Shown: positions 45,298 to 55,190 of the stretch, piece after piece
Position numbering within the stretch: the first letter of the stretch is position 1
Layout: every line of letters begins with the position of its first letter
NCBI RefSeq assembly: GCF_026113935.1
Contig: NZ_JAPEUL010000012.1
Span: 186,001 to 250,000, forward strand
DNA: 64,000 bases
Reading direction: 5' to 3'
Origin: Marinomonas rhodophyticola
GTDB taxonomy: Bacteria > Pseudomonadota > Gammaproteobacteria > Pseudomonadales > Marinomonadaceae
Translations under genes and position numbers: made by a program
Notes under the pieces: model-generated
Database searches by the model: none
What the model saw: only the letters and a program-made list of their open reading frames with translations
What the model was told of the DNA's origin: nothing

Positions 45298-46618
45298 ATG
45301 AATGCTACTGATCCAAAGTCTGGAGCCGTGTCTCCACTGTCTCTTCTTAAACTCATTGCCTATAGCTGCATTGGTATTTTTGTTTTTTTCATTCCGATCA
45401 GCGTCGGTGGAAAAGAAACCATACCGCTTGATCATATTGTGTCTTGGTTACGTGGTGACTACGCTCAAATGACGGAAATCTACGCTATTTTAGTGGTGTT
45501 GGCTGGCGGTGCCTATCCGTTTATTTCTGGGAATTGGAAAGCCAGTAAAACTCAAACAGTTTTGTCGATTTTTAAAGTTTTGGGTGTGGTAACGGCTGCG
45601 ATGGCATTCTTCTCAGTTGGGCCTGCTTTTTTATTCGAAAAAGACATGTTGCCTTTCTTGTTTAGTAAATTGGTGGTGCCGGTTGGTTTGATCGTGCCGA
45701 TTGGTGCGGTGTTTCTGGCGTTTCTGATTAGTTACGGTTTGCTTGAGTTTGCTGGCGTGCTGTTGCAGCCAATTATGAAACCCTTGTTTAAAACGCCGAG
45801 GGAAATCGGCAATTGATGCGGTGGCGTCTTTTGTGGGCAGTTATTCTATTGGTTTGTTGATTACCAACCGCGTTTATAAATCAGGTCAATATTCTGCGAA
45901 AGAAGCGGCCATTATTGCGACGGGTTTTTCTACAGTATCCGCTACTTTTATGGTGATCGTCGCGAAAACCTTGGGCTTGATGGAAGTTTGGAACGTCTTT
46001 TTCTGGGCAACCTTATTGATTACCTTTGTGGTCACTGCCATCACAGTGAGATTATTCCCGCTGAGCAAAATGGACGATACGGCAGAAAGTCGTGAAGTGG
46101 AAAAGTTCCAGCATTCTCGTTTCAAACAAGCTGCATTAGAAGGTCTGGAAGTAGCGAACAATGCCGCTCCCATTGCTCGTAACATTCTACAAAACATCAA
46201 AGAAGGCATGTTAATGGCAATGAGTATTTTGCCTTCTATTATGTCTGTTGGGTTGTGTGGTTTGTTATTGGCGAAATACACACCGGTATTTGAATGGATT
46301 GGTTATTTGTTTTACCCATTCGCATGGATCGCACAATTGCCCGATCCAATGATGGTGGCCACAGCATCTGCAACAGGCTTGGCTGAAATGTTCTTGCCAG
46401 CGTTGATCGCTGCGAAAAGCGTATTCGTGGTGAAGTTTGTGGTTGGTGTGGTGTCTATTTCATCGATTCTTTTCTTCTCTGCGTCGATTCCTTGTATTTT
46501 GTCGACCGAGATTCCGCTAAGCATTAAGCAAATGCTGATTGTTTGGTATCAGCGAGTCGCGTTGACTATTTTGATCGCCTCGCCAGTGGCGTTTTGGGCG
46601 GAGCAATTTATTAAGTAA
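45298..46618 (+). CDS. YjiH-type nucleoside-recognition (Gate) membrane transporter, frameshifted
   Basis: From ATG 45298 (AGGAAG upstream) the N-terminal half has helices such as LIAYSCIGIFVFFIPISVGG and ILVVLAGGAYPFISG. One extra G at about 45801 shifts the frame inside PLFKTPRKSAIDAVASF. The second half carries SYSIGLLITNRVYKSGQYSA, KEAAIIATGFSTVSATFMVI and a last set of helices. The family (YjiH/YjiG, Gate domain) is related to spore-maturation and nucleoside transporters; the substrate is unknown. It is about 439 aa with 10-11 helices. Confidence 0.82.
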
Positions 46619-46780
46619 GTGACTTAATTGAGAAAGCGAAATAAAACACGCTAAATTGATGCCATTTCATCCATTTGGTGTGTTTTACTCTTTCTTGCAA
46701 AATGTCGAATTTCTTCAATTAATACCGATCCCTAGTCGTTAGGATCAAGCTTCAAATGTATTTTTTGAGGAGGTCTTAAT

Positions 46781-47236
46781 ATGTCAAATCGAATCAATTA
46801 TTTTGCTGCAGCACCACAAGCGTTCGAGCTTTTACTAAAGCAAGAGGAAATCTTAGGCAAGCAATTTGCTGAAATACCCAGCTTAGGTAAGACTATATTG
46901 GAGCTAGTGAAGCTTCGTGTATCACAAATAAACCAATGTGCTTTTTGCTTGGATATGCATAGTTCACAAGCATTCGAAATGGGTGAAACGTTTGAGCGTA
47001 TGATCGCTTTGAGTGCGTGGCAAGATTCTCCACTATTTTCTGATCAAGAGCGTCAAGCTCTGGCTTGGGCAGAGCATCTTATAGCAGGTTATTCTGTTGA
47101 TGATGTTCATTACGAAGAAATGCTAGCCAATTTTGGTGAATCTGGATTAACCTATTTAACCATTGCGATAAATGCTATTGCTAGTTGGAATCGAATGGTA
47201 AAAGTCTTTAAACCAGAGGTTGGCAGTTTTCGTTAA
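46781..47236 (+). CDS. Carboxymuconolactone decarboxylase/AhpD-like alkylhydroperoxidase
   Basis: The 151-aa protein has the CxxC-H redox motif INQCAFCLDMHSSQAFEMGE (residues about 45-64), preceded by LVKLRVSQ and followed by WAEHLIAGY and YLTIAINAIASWNRM. This is the AhpD-like fold in which the two Cys and His reduce peroxides. TGAGGAGG precedes the ATG. The AraC-type regulator directly downstream on the same strand may control it. Confidence 0.9.
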   Translation: MSNRINYFAAAPQAFELLLKQEEILGKQFAEIPSLGKTILELVKLRVSQINQCAFCLDMHSSQAFEMGETFERMIALSAWQDSPLFSDQERQALAWAEHLIAGYSVDDVHYEEMLANFGESGLTYLTIAINAIASWNRMVKVFKPEVGSFR

Positions 47237-47274
47237 ATAAGCGGTTTCTGCTCATAGTAAGTTAGAGGATTAAC

Positions 47275-48049
47275 ATGTCATCGCCCTTGTTGTTCGAGAT
47301 CCATTTTCCTCAAGGGCGGCTTTCTTTATGGGTACAGGCTATTTGGTCGGCACAAGTCCTAATCGGTCAACAAGGCGTGACTCGCCGTTTGGTTGCGGAT
47401 GCAGGTAGCGGAATCTTGTTTAACCTTGGAGTGCCTGTGCTGATTGACAAGCAGGAATGTCAAGATCAGGTGATGTTCCAGCCAACGAATCAACGGGACT
47501 TCATCTAATTCATTTACCGTCTGGAACGGATTTAGTAGGTGTGCGTTTTCAGCCCGAATGGGGCGCTTATTTCAGACAAAATTGACAAAACAACATGACA
47601 AGACGGACTCACTGCAAACGTCTGAATTTATTCAATCTTTGTTGATACAATTACAAGACTGTACGAGCATTCAAGAGCGTATCGATTTATTGGAAAAGGC
47701 GTTTAGCCAAATTGTTTTTGGTATGGCAGACATTCAGGATCCTGTTATGAAAGCGATAGAATTGTTACAGCAATCTTCGAGGGTCGATTTGTTAGAGGTA
47801 CTTCCACTTAGCCAGCGTCAAATAGAGCGCCAGTTTCAGTGTCGTTTGAGTATGTCGCCAAAGTACTTTCAGCGATTGAGAAGAGTTCGGGCCGTTTTGT
47901 TGGCCTTGCAGCAAACTGAACACCATTCTAGACTCGCGGAGCTTGCACTTGAGTATGGTTTTTCTGATCAAGCGCATATGACGCGAGAATGTCAGTTAAT
48001 CGCGGGTATTACGCCAAAGCGTTATATCAATCGTAAGCGGTCGCCGTAA
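47275..48049 (+). CDS. AraC-family transcriptional regulator, two frameshifts
   Basis: The N-terminal half (MSSPLLFEIHFPQGRLSLWV, GVPVLIDKQECQDQVMFQPT) resembles DUF6597-type sensor domains. A missing G at about 47495 shifts to HLPSGTDLVGVRFQPEWGAY, and a second lesion near 47570 leads to the C-terminal part. The HTH region reads LPLSQRQIERQFQCRLSMSP, KYFQRLRRVRAVLLAL and ELALEYGFSDQAHMTRECQL. It is about 257 aa in total. It probably regulates the AhpD-like gene 38 bases upstream. Confidence 0.8.
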
Positions 48050-48099
48050 GCTGTGTGTTTTTGATGGTGCCTATTGCCAACTTTATTTATCATTCGTAA

Positions 48100-48843
48100 A
48101 TGATTCAGAAACTTCAACATAAATCCATCTATATGCCTGTGCTCTTGATGCTCTGGCTTGGTTTGTTTCTTGATAGCCAGTCGTTGGCTGAGCAAGTTCA
48201 ATACACTCAATGGGCCACCAATGGCTTGGTGCTGTTTTGCTTTGCGTGGGTGTATTCTCGCGTTACGTCCAAAATCAAAAAATTGATGTTGTACGGTGTC
48301 GTACTGGCACTTCTTGGCGAAGTGATTTTTTCTATTCTGTTGGGCATGTATGAATATCGGCTGGAAAACGTTCCGCTTTATGTTCCCCTTGGTCATAGCC
48401 TTATTTATGCTGCTGTATTTTCTCTGCAAAAAGAAAAAACTATCCAGCGCCACAAGACACGCATTGTGTCGTTTCTGTATTGGGGGATGGTGGTTTATTC
48501 CAGCCTATGGTTGGTGTTTGATAAAGACGTATTTGGCTTTCTTTGTATGTTGGGTATTCTCTTCTTTTTGAAAAAGATCCCTGGCAATGAATTGTTTTTT
48601 CTTCTCATGTTTTACATGGTGGTGTATTTAGAATTACTGGGCACCTATTATCAGTGCTGGGTTTGGCCTGATATTTGGTTCGACCAGATTTCTTTTATTC
48701 CTAGCAGTAATCCACCGAGTGGGATCAGCGTGTTTTACTTCGGTTTCGATATTGGTTGTCTGTGGATTTATAAAAAACTGAATGGCAAAACTTGGCGCCG
48801 CATGAAAACACTGCGACGTCTATCTTTCCTCAAGCAAGTCTGA
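48100..48843 (+). CDS. Hypothetical integral membrane protein, 7-8 helices
   Basis: The 247-aa product is almost entirely hydrophobic, with helices at about residues 12-27, 40-55, 62-82, 93-107, 122-140, 145-158, 168-187 and 208-228. Motifs such as VPLGHSLIYAAVFSLQ and NPPSGISVFYFGFDIGCLW recur in similar gammaproteobacterial proteins, but I know no functional name. A basic C-terminal tail (RRMKTLRRLSFLKQ) lies in the cytoplasm. It follows the AraC gene by 50 bases. Confidence 0.7.
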   Translation: MIQKLQHKSIYMPVLLMLWLGLFLDSQSLAEQVQYTQWATNGLVLFCFAWVYSRVTSKIKKLMLYGVVLALLGEVIFSILLGMYEYRLENVPLYVPLGHSLIYAAVFSLQKEKTIQRHKTRIVSFLYWGMVVYSSLWLVFDKDVFGFLCMLGILFFLKKIPGNELFFLLMFYMVVYLELLGTYYQCWVWPDIWFDQISFIPSSNPPSGISVFYFGFDIGCLWIYKKLNGKTWRRMKTLRRLSFLKQV

Positions 48844-48847
48844 GCGG

Positions 48848-49516
48848 TCAGCTGGAGTGGCTGTTTGGTGCATTGCGCTGTGAGGGATCTCGCTTCAAAT
48901 CTTTTACCAATGTGCGTGGGTCAAGAACTTCACGCTGTTGTTTCGTCGCGGCTGCCCACCACCAGAGCTGATTAAAAGTACGTCCTAAATAATCTTGCCA
49001 GTGTTCTTTGTCTTGTAGATAGTCGCCATTTTGCTGAAAAACCGTTTGAGCTTTGGGAATATGTATCATGGCCGATACGGGCAAGCAGCCAAGCTCTGCC
49101 AAAAAAGTGCGCATGTTTACAGCCGCGCGTGCGCCACCCCATTGCCCAGCAGAATAGGTAACAATGGCGCTGGGTTTATAAGAAAACAGCGATGCGCCAA
49201 AGTGGTTGAGAAGATTCGCGAGTGCTGGACTCATAGAGTGGTTGTATTCTGGACTAATCATCACATAAGCATCGGCTTGGGCGATTTTTGTGGCGAGAGC
49301 ATCCAATTGCTCTGGCACCTTGTTTTGATGGTAGGAAAAATGGGGCTTAAAAATTGTATCCAGTGGATAGTTTAGCGGGTCGATCAATTCAACTGACAGA
49401 TCAGAAAAATGTTCTTCAAGATAGTTAACGCAGGCAAGAGCGACTCGTTCGCCCAGTCTGGCAGGAGAAGGGGGAGTGCTATCTCGAACGCTTCCTAAAA
49501 ATACCAGTAATCTCAT
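48848..49516 (-). CDS. NADPH-dependent FMN reductase-like flavodoxin-fold protein
   Basis: I start at ATG 49516, giving MRLLVFLGSVRDSTPPSPAR; the open frame extends 35 residues upstream without homology. The GSxR phosphate loop, DAYVMISPEYNHSMSPALAN (the PEYN FMN motif) and VTYSAGQWGGARAAVNMRTF identify the family, which reduces quinones or FMN with NAD(P)H. It is 222 aa, slightly longer than typical (about 180-200) through a C-terminal tail. It is convergent with the membrane protein gene (4-base gap). Confidence 0.88.
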   Translation of the reverse strand: MRLLVFLGSVRDSTPPSPARLGERVALACVNYLEEHFSDLSVELIDPLNYPLDTIFKPHFSYHQNKVPEQLDALATKIAQADAYVMISPEYNHSMSPALANLLNHFGASLFSYKPSAIVTYSAGQWGGARAAVNMRTFLAELGCLPVSAMIHIPKAQTVFQQNGDYLQDKEHWQDYLGRTFNQLWWWAAATKQQREVLDPRTLVKDLKRDPSQRNAPNSHSS

Positions 49517-49747
49517 GGTGTTCTCTTTATTGATAACGTGAGTGAATGTTTTACTCTTTTCGATTAAGAGCCGCATGGTGCAATGAGAGTGCTTAGTCTG
49601 ATCTAATGACCTGTTTATCATCAGCGTCTACAATACATTCGCTGTCTTTCTTATTACAGTATTACAGTTCAACCAAGTGTTAAAATATATGAATAATCGT
49701 ATATTTGATTGTTCATATGTTCAACGTATTCTTAGAAGTCACCGTAT

Positions 49748-49786
49748 AAAAAAATGCCAGCCTACTTTTTAAAGATAAGCTGGCAT
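49748..49786 (-). terminator. Terminator of the glutathione peroxidase gene
   Basis: ATGCCAGC and GCTGGCAT close a stem around a T/A-rich loop (49754-49786), 34 bases past the gene. On the minus strand seven Ts follow. Confidence 0.85.
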
Positions 49787-49820
49787 GATCCTGATGCATA
49801 AAGTTTCTAGGATTGAAGGC

Positions 49821-50354
49821 CTATAAGTCGGCTTCAATCTCCGCCACAAGCGCATCGTCCTTAGGTGTCACATCTGGCGAGAAGCGATGAACTTTGCCTT
49901 CTTTGGTGATCAAGAATTTTTCAAAGTTCCACACCACTTCAGGCGCTTTAGTTGCTTCTATTTTATGACCGGCCAACATGGTGACCATAGCATCACGATT
50001 TGGCGTAACAGGTGCCGCAGCAATCAAGCTTTTGTACAAAGGATGCTTGTCTTCACCAGTAACAACAATCTTGCTGAACATGGGGAAGGTGACGTCGTAC
50101 GTTAGACTGCAAAACTGCTGTATTTCTTCATTGCTGCCTGGCTCTTGTCCTGCAAAATCGTTCGCCAGGAACCCAAGAATTTCCAACCCTTGCTCATGGT
50201 ATTTTTTGTATAAGGCTTCAAGGCCTTCGTACTGTGGCGTTAATCCGCATTTAGACGCGACGTTGACAATTAAAACTGTTTTGCCTTGATAAGTGGATAA
50301 ATCGACGCTTTTGCCTTGAATGTCATTAACCGTTAGGTTTAGCGGGTGACTCAT
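49821..50354 (-). CDS. Glutathione peroxidase (Cys type, BtuE-like)
   Basis: The 177-aa thioredoxin-fold protein begins MSHPLNLTVNDIQGKSVDLS. VNVASKCGLTPQYEGLEALY contains the peroxidatic Cys; WNFEKFLITKEGKV holds the conserved Trp and Asn. The usual FPCNQFGGQEPG motif reads FLANDFAGQEPGSNEEIQQF, so the Cys of that motif is replaced and Gln is retained; another Cys follows at QQFC and may resolve. It should detoxify peroxides using glutathione or thioredoxin. It is a single gene with its own terminator. Confidence 0.9.
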   Translation of the reverse strand: MSHPLNLTVNDIQGKSVDLSTYQGKTVLIVNVASKCGLTPQYEGLEALYKKYHEQGLEILGFLANDFAGQEPGSNEEIQQFCSLTYDVTFPMFSKIVVTGEDKHPLYKSLIAAAPVTPNRDAMVTMLAGHKIEATKAPEVVWNFEKFLITKEGKVHRFSPDVTPKDDALVAEIEADL

Positions 50355-50450
50355 AAAAACTCCTTATTAATTTGTGTGCAATGCTAACAGCTTAGCGGTT
50401 TGTTGCTAAATATAATGCGGAAAAAATGCATAACCTAAGAGCGAGTGTGT

Positions 50451-51758
50451 TTAGGGCTTTAACGGACCACCTTGATCTGACAGTAATTCACGCAGTTTGC
50501 AGAACACCTCTGGCGATTGACGCACGCCATCGTGCTCATAACTGTTAGTAAGCCAAATTTGAGTATTAGCGACTTGCTTGGCGGTTTTTAATGACAGTTC
50601 ACGCGGCACATACATGTCATTGTGATACACCGCTGCCACCACAGGTACTTTGTTTTTTGACAGCTTCTCTAGATCGTACAAGGGCGTATAATCCCTATAG
50701 TTGGCTAGGGCATTTGCCGCGCCCGAAAAAGGTCGTAACGATGCAATTTGCTCAAACATCCATGGGTAAATCATTTCGCCAGTTAACATCAGAGGCGAAT
50801 GGGAGACGTCAAATTCACTAAATTGCTCACGGAGCTGTTGTGCGGCCCAACTTGTGCTTTCGTTAGGTCGGCCATAAATGCTTTCATGGATGACCGCAAA
50901 AAGAGGGGCTTCGTGATAACTGGTTATATTCATGACTTGCTCTAAAAATACATCGCTAAGTCGCGTTTTATCACTGCCAGCAAAGGCTTCATCGATTAAC
51001 CAATGTACCTGATCAATGCCCGGTCCCATCCCCAGCAGGATGCCGATGCTTTGAAATCGTTCAAGGGTGAGTTGGTCGCCATCAGGTAAAAGCACTTTCT
51101 CGTTGGTTAGACATTGTGCAACCTTTGCCAGAACCTTGGCGTCTTCTGGGTAGCGAGCATAATAGTCTTGGTTTTTATCGATCACGTGTTGGTAAGTTAA
51201 CTGGTAAATCTCTTGTGCAGATTCTTCTAGCCCAGCTAATCCGCCCGTTACATAACACGCTGCTAGGCCTTCAGGTGCTTGGGATAGATAAGCCAGAGTG
51301 ATAAAACCACCGTAGCTTTGACCCAATGTCTCAAATAAACGGCCGCCATAAATCGTTTTACGTAAGTGCTCGCAGTCGGCCACTATGCTGTCGGCGCGGA
51401 ATTTAAGCAGATAATCACGGCCTTCTTCGGCAGACAATTTACTAATTAGATTGGCATCGATCCGACTGCTGCGGCCAGTACCACGTTGATCGATTAAAAT
51501 AATGCGGTGCGTTTTTAAGGCTTCTACCATCCATGACGGGGAACCTGGCATAGGGCGAGGGGATTTGCCGCCAGGGCCACCTTGTAAAAATAGTAATAAA
51601 GGTAACTCATCATCGGCGCGGTTTACATCCACCACCTCGCGAGCAAACAGCGTGATGCTTGGACTGTTGTTAGGGGCCTTCCAATCCAAAGGAACTTCTA
51701 GTTCGTGATTGGTTATGAGCATCCCTTTCATATTGTATTGTTGGCTGATTGCGTTCAT
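50451..51758 (-). CDS. S33-family prolyl aminopeptidase-like alpha/beta hydrolase
   Basis: The 435-aa protein has the oxyanion region LFLQGGPGGKSPRP (QGGPG where many have HGGPG), IILIDQRGTGRSSRI, the nucleophile elbow ETLGQSYGGFITLAYL and the C-terminal NSYEHDGVRQSPEVF with the catalytic His. The length and cap match bacterial prolyl aminopeptidases of the 430-aa class. It probably cleaves N-terminal proline from peptides. It lies 10 bases downstream of ddl on the same strand. Confidence 0.88.
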   Translation of the reverse strand: MNAISQQYNMKGMLITNHELEVPLDWKAPNNSPSITLFAREVVDVNRADDELPLLLFLQGGPGGKSPRPMPGSPSWMVEALKTHRIILIDQRGTGRSSRIDANLISKLSAEEGRDYLLKFRADSIVADCEHLRKTIYGGRLFETLGQSYGGFITLAYLSQAPEGLAACYVTGGLAGLEESAQEIYQLTYQHVIDKNQDYYARYPEDAKVLAKVAQCLTNEKVLLPDGDQLTLERFQSIGILLGMGPGIDQVHWLIDEAFAGSDKTRLSDVFLEQVMNITSYHEAPLFAVIHESIYGRPNESTSWAAQQLREQFSEFDVSHSPLMLTGEMIYPWMFEQIASLRPFSGAANALANYRDYTPLYDLEKLSKNKVPVVAAVYHNDMYVPRELSLKTAKQVANTQIWLTNSYEHDGVRQSPEVFCKLRELLSDQGGPLKP

Positions 51759-51768
51759 TAATATCCTA

Positions 51769-52866
51769 TTATCGTGAGACTTTAAGTTTGTGTCTTTGTT
51801 GAAAGCGCTCTATGGCGAGCGCTATTAATTGGGTCACCAGCGTTTGTTGTGATATGCCGGAATGTTCCCACAGTTTGGGGTACATGCTGATGTTGGTAAA
51901 TCCAGGCAGTGTATTGATCTCATTAATGAAAATGGTGTCATCGGGCGTTAAAAACATGTCTACCCGTGCCAGTCCTGAACAGCCAAGTAGCTGATAGACC
52001 TGAATGGCTGTGGCTTGAATTCTGGCCGTTTGGTTTGCGCTAATGCCGGCAGGGATTTTCAATTCGGTTGCGTCTGCGTCAATGTATTTGCTTTCATAGC
52101 TGTAAAACTTGTCACGGGTAATGATTTCGCCAACACATGAGGCCATTACTTTGTCATTGCCAAGGATAGACACTTCCAATTCACGTCCTTCTACCGCTCT
52201 TTCTACAAGTACTTTTTGATCGTATTGGAAAGCATTGGTTATGGCTTGAATGAGTGTTTCTTTGTTGTTTGCTCGGCTTACCCCAATTGACGATCCCATG
52301 TTTGATGGTTTGACAAAAACTGGGTAGCCATATTGGGCTTCGATAGCATCGACATTCCATTCGTTTTGCCAATGGTAGAGTGTTGTAAACTCGGCGTTAT
52401 GGATTCCTGCGTCACGTAAAAGACGTTTCATTATGTCTTTATCCATGCCGATAGCACTGGCTGTTACATCAGCACCAACGCAGGGTAAATTCGCCATTTT
52501 GGCTAATCCTTGAATGGCGCCATCTTCACCGTAGGGACCATGCAGGACAGGAAATAGAACATCGATTTTCCCAAGTACTTCTTTATTGTCCATGCGAACA
52601 AGCTGTCTTTCTGGTCCATTAGGAATCAGGCCAACTTGAGGGGAGGACACGTTGAGGGAAATGTCTTTTGGATTATCTGCATGGAATAACTGAATAGACT
52701 CTTCGTTCAGAAACCAACGTCCATCCCGGTCTATGCCAATTAGCACAGGAGTGAATTGCTCTGGATCAAGGGAGCGAATAACATTCTGAGCCGATTGCAA
52801 TGATACTTCATGTTCGGCTGAGCGTCCGCCAAATACAATGGCAACTGTGATTTTGCCTGATGTCAT
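51769..52866 (-). CDS. ddl: D-alanine--D-alanine ligase (DdlA type)
   Basis: Ddl makes the D-Ala-D-Ala dipeptide of peptidoglycan. The 365-aa protein has VAIVFGGRSAEHEVSLQSAQ, LFPVLHGPYGEDGAIQGLAK, MDKDIMKRLLRDAGI, YPVFVKPSNMGSSIGVSRA (ATP-grasp loop), VERAVEGRELEVSILGN and the metal site FINEINTLPGFTNISMYPKL. It is the long DdlA-like form and is not in the mur-fts cluster, so a second, cluster-encoded Ddl may exist elsewhere. Confidence 0.95.
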   Translation of the reverse strand: MTSGKITVAIVFGGRSAEHEVSLQSAQNVIRSLDPEQFTPVLIGIDRDGRWFLNEESIQLFHADNPKDISLNVSSPQVGLIPNGPERQLVRMDNKEVLGKIDVLFPVLHGPYGEDGAIQGLAKMANLPCVGADVTASAIGMDKDIMKRLLRDAGIHNAEFTTLYHWQNEWNVDAIEAQYGYPVFVKPSNMGSSIGVSRANNKETLIQAITNAFQYDQKVLVERAVEGRELEVSILGNDKVMASCVGEIITRDKFYSYESKYIDADATELKIPAGISANQTARIQATAIQVYQLLGCSGLARVDMFLTPDDTIFINEINTLPGFTNISMYPKLWEHSGISQQTLVTQLIALAIERFQQRHKLKVSR

Positions 52867-52954
52867 ACTAATCCCTAATGCGTTATTAAAGCGTTTAATG
52901 TTACGTCTGTATAATGAGTAAGCGCAATAGTCTGAGGAGAAGAGATTGCTGGGG

Positions 52955-53713
52955 TTAATTTTCTGAAAATAACTCCTTTAGCATTGGCCCAGGATTGTTT
53001 AAAAAGGCTCTGGTGACTCCGTAATGTTCGGTGTCTTCGTATTTGACTGGGTAAATGCCGGTTTTATCGATTTGGTAAATCTTTGCGCCAGGGTAGGCCA
53101 TAAGGATTGGTGAATGTGTAGCTATAATGAATTGAGATTGGTTGTTTATCAGTTGATGCATTCGACTCAATACGGCCAGTTGTCTTGTCGGCGAGAGGGC
53201 AGCCTCAGGCTCGTCAAGAAGATAAAGGCCATTGCCACCGAAACGTTTCAACATAAGTGCGAGAAAGGATTCACCATGAGATTGCTGATGCAGCGATTTT
53301 CCGCCATAGCTGTCTTTAATAAATGGCGCTGGTGCAGGATCCTCATCGAGTTCGTCAATATTAGTGGCAACGTTATAGAAGCTTTCTGCCCTCAGAAAAA
53401 AACCATCTCGGTAGCGTTTAAAAGATTTTGAAAGGCGTAGATAACTATGTAGATCTGAATGAGTTGTGCGTGTACCGAAGTTGAAGTTTTTTGTGCCACC
53501 TTCTGCGTTGAATCCCAGACTCACTGCAATGGCCTCGAGCAAGGTGGATTTGCCACTGCCATTTTCCCCAACAAAAATAGTGACTGCTTTATCGAACTCA
53601 ATAAAATCCAGTTCCTTTACCGCAGGGATAGAGAAAGGGTAAACCTCAAAAGAGTCGATTAAATCTCTTTTAAGTTCGATGGTTTTTAAATATGGCAGCG
53701 GTTCCATGCTCAT
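52955..53713 (-). CDS. AAA-family ATPase (AAA_21/AAA_15, YbbA-like SMC-type)
   Basis: The 252-aa ATPase has Walker A FVGENGSGKSTLLEAIAVSL, the Q-loop region, an ABC/SMC-type signature QSHGESFLALMLKRF, Walker B GNGLYLLDEPEAALSP and the switch His in FIIATHSPILMAYP. There is no coiled coil or nuclease domain. Stand-alone proteins of this kind occur near toxin, retron or metal genes, but the neighbours here (ddl and the ectoine operon) give no hint. The function is unknown. Confidence 0.85.
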   Translation of the reverse strand: MSMEPLPYLKTIELKRDLIDSFEVYPFSIPAVKELDFIEFDKAVTIFVGENGSGKSTLLEAIAVSLGFNAEGGTKNFNFGTRTTHSDLHSYLRLSKSFKRYRDGFFLRAESFYNVATNIDELDEDPAPAPFIKDSYGGKSLHQQSHGESFLALMLKRFGGNGLYLLDEPEAALSPTRQLAVLSRMHQLINNQSQFIIATHSPILMAYPGAKIYQIDKTGIYPVKYEDTEHYGVTRAFLNNPGPMLKELFSEN

Positions 53714-53747
53714 TACTCTTGCTACTTTTTAGTGTGTTTGAACACAT

Positions 53748-53783
53748 AAAAAAGAGCCTCAAGTGTGAAGAGAGACTCTTTTT
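53748..53783 (-). terminator. Terminator of the ectoine-degradation operon
   Basis: AAAAAAGAG and CTCTTTTT close an imperfect stem, 31 bases beyond the last operon gene; T-rich sequence follows on the minus strand. Confidence 0.65.
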
Positions 53784-53813
53784 ATTACTTCTAAGCATAA
53801 TAGCAATTTAATA

Positions 53814-55184
53814 CTAAGCAATCCAAATCTGTTGCACGTTGACAAATTCGCGTATGCCTTGCGGGCCAAGCTCACGACCATAACCGGATTTACCAATCCC
53901 GCCCGATGGCAATCTTGGGTCGCTTTTTACGATGCCATTGACGGCAATTTGTCCTGACTCCAGTGTTTCAATGGCTCGATCTATGGTCGCTTGATTACTA
54001 GTCCAAATGCTGGCGCCTAAGCCATACTCCGTGTCGTTCGCCAGTTCCAGCGCTTGATCAATAGTCTCAATCGGCGTCACGCTGAGCACTGGCCCAAAGG
54101 TTTCCTCTTCAAACACCGTCATGCCGGGTTTGACGTCGACCAATAACGTTGGTGGATAAAAGAACCCCGAACGAGATGGCAAATCGCCTCCTGTTAAACA
54201 GCGTGCACCGGCGTCGATGCTTTGCGATACTTGGCGATGCAGCTGATCACGCAAATCTTCTCTCGCCAATGGACCTAGATTGTTATTTTCGTCTCTTGGA
54301 TCACCGCATTTAAGTTTGCTAAAGCGTTCTCGCAGCGCTTCACAGACTTTGTTGTAAATGGATTTTTCAACAAACAAACGCTTCACAGCGATACAGGATT
54401 GCCCCGCGTTAATCATCCTCGACAAGGTAATAATGTCGAGGGCTTTTTCTAAATCTGCATCGGCCATCAGAATACAAGGATCGGAACCGCCAAGCTCTAA
54501 TACGGCGGGTTTTAATCCCGCTGCGGCTTGCGAGGCAATGAACTGGCCTGCCTTGCTAGAACCCGTAAACGACACGGCTTTCACTTTCGGGTGATCGATC
54601 ATTTTACTGGCTACCGAGTTAGGTACTGCCAGATTGGCGACTGCGTTTTCAGGTACGCCAGCTTGATAAAAACATTCGACCAATTTGTTTGCCGTGGCAG
54701 GCACATTCGGGTCCGCTTTTAGCACGCAAGTATTGCCCGCCATTAAGGCTGGAGCCAGAAAGCGTAATGCCAACCAAACTGGCGCGTTCCAAGGCAAGAT
54801 GCCTAATACGGTACCAAGAGGCGGGTATTGCACATAGCTGTGACTGGCATCGGATTCAAGCGATTCAGGCGCTAAAAAATCGGCACCGTGTTCGGCATAG
54901 TAGTCGGCACACCAAGCGCTTTTCTCCACTTCGGCAAGGCCTTCTTTTATTGGTTTGCCCATTTCTAACGCCATTAAATTGGCCAGTTCGTTTTGGTTGT
55001 CTCGTAACGAAGCCGCTACGGCTTTTAACACAGCCGTTCGCTTAGCAAAGCTTTTGACTTTCCACTCGGCGAAGCCGCTCGCCACTTTATCGATGGTGGC
55101 GTGTGCCTGTTCTAAGCTTAATGACGGGAACTTCGGTGGTAGGGCTTGGCCTGTGGTTGGATTGATGGTTTCTAACATAATCAC
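53814..55184 (-). CDS. Aldehyde dehydrogenase, succinate/aspartate-semialdehyde type (DoeC-like)
   Basis: The 456-aa NAD(P)-dependent enzyme starts MIMLETINPTTGQALPPKFP; the in-frame ATG two codons later may be used instead. It has LPWNAPVWLALRFLAPALMA, FTGSSKAGQFIA, the catalytic Glu in PAVLELGGSDPCILM and the Cys in INAGQSCIAVKRLFVE. Its closest style is GabD/SSADH. In the ectoine pathway the last step oxidises aspartate semialdehyde to aspartate (DoeC), which suits its place at the end of this operon. It lies 6 bases downstream of doeA. Confidence 0.85.
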   Translation of the reverse strand: MIMLETINPTTGQALPPKFPSLSLEQAHATIDKVASGFAEWKVKSFAKRTAVLKAVAASLRDNQNELANLMALEMGKPIKEGLAEVEKSAWCADYYAEHGADFLAPESLESDASHSYVQYPPLGTVLGILPWNAPVWLALRFLAPALMAGNTCVLKADPNVPATANKLVECFYQAGVPENAVANLAVPNSVASKMIDHPKVKAVSFTGSSKAGQFIASQAAAGLKPAVLELGGSDPCILMADADLEKALDIITLSRMINAGQSCIAVKRLFVEKSIYNKVCEALRERFSKLKCGDPRDENNNLGPLAREDLRDQLHRQVSQSIDAGARCLTGGDLPSRSGFFYPPTLLVDVKPGMTVFEEETFGPVLSVTPIETIDQALELANDTEYGLGASIWTSNQATIDRAIETLESGQIAVNGIVKSDPRLPSGGIGKSGYGRELGPQGIREFVNVQQIWIA

Positions 55185-55190
55185 CTCGTA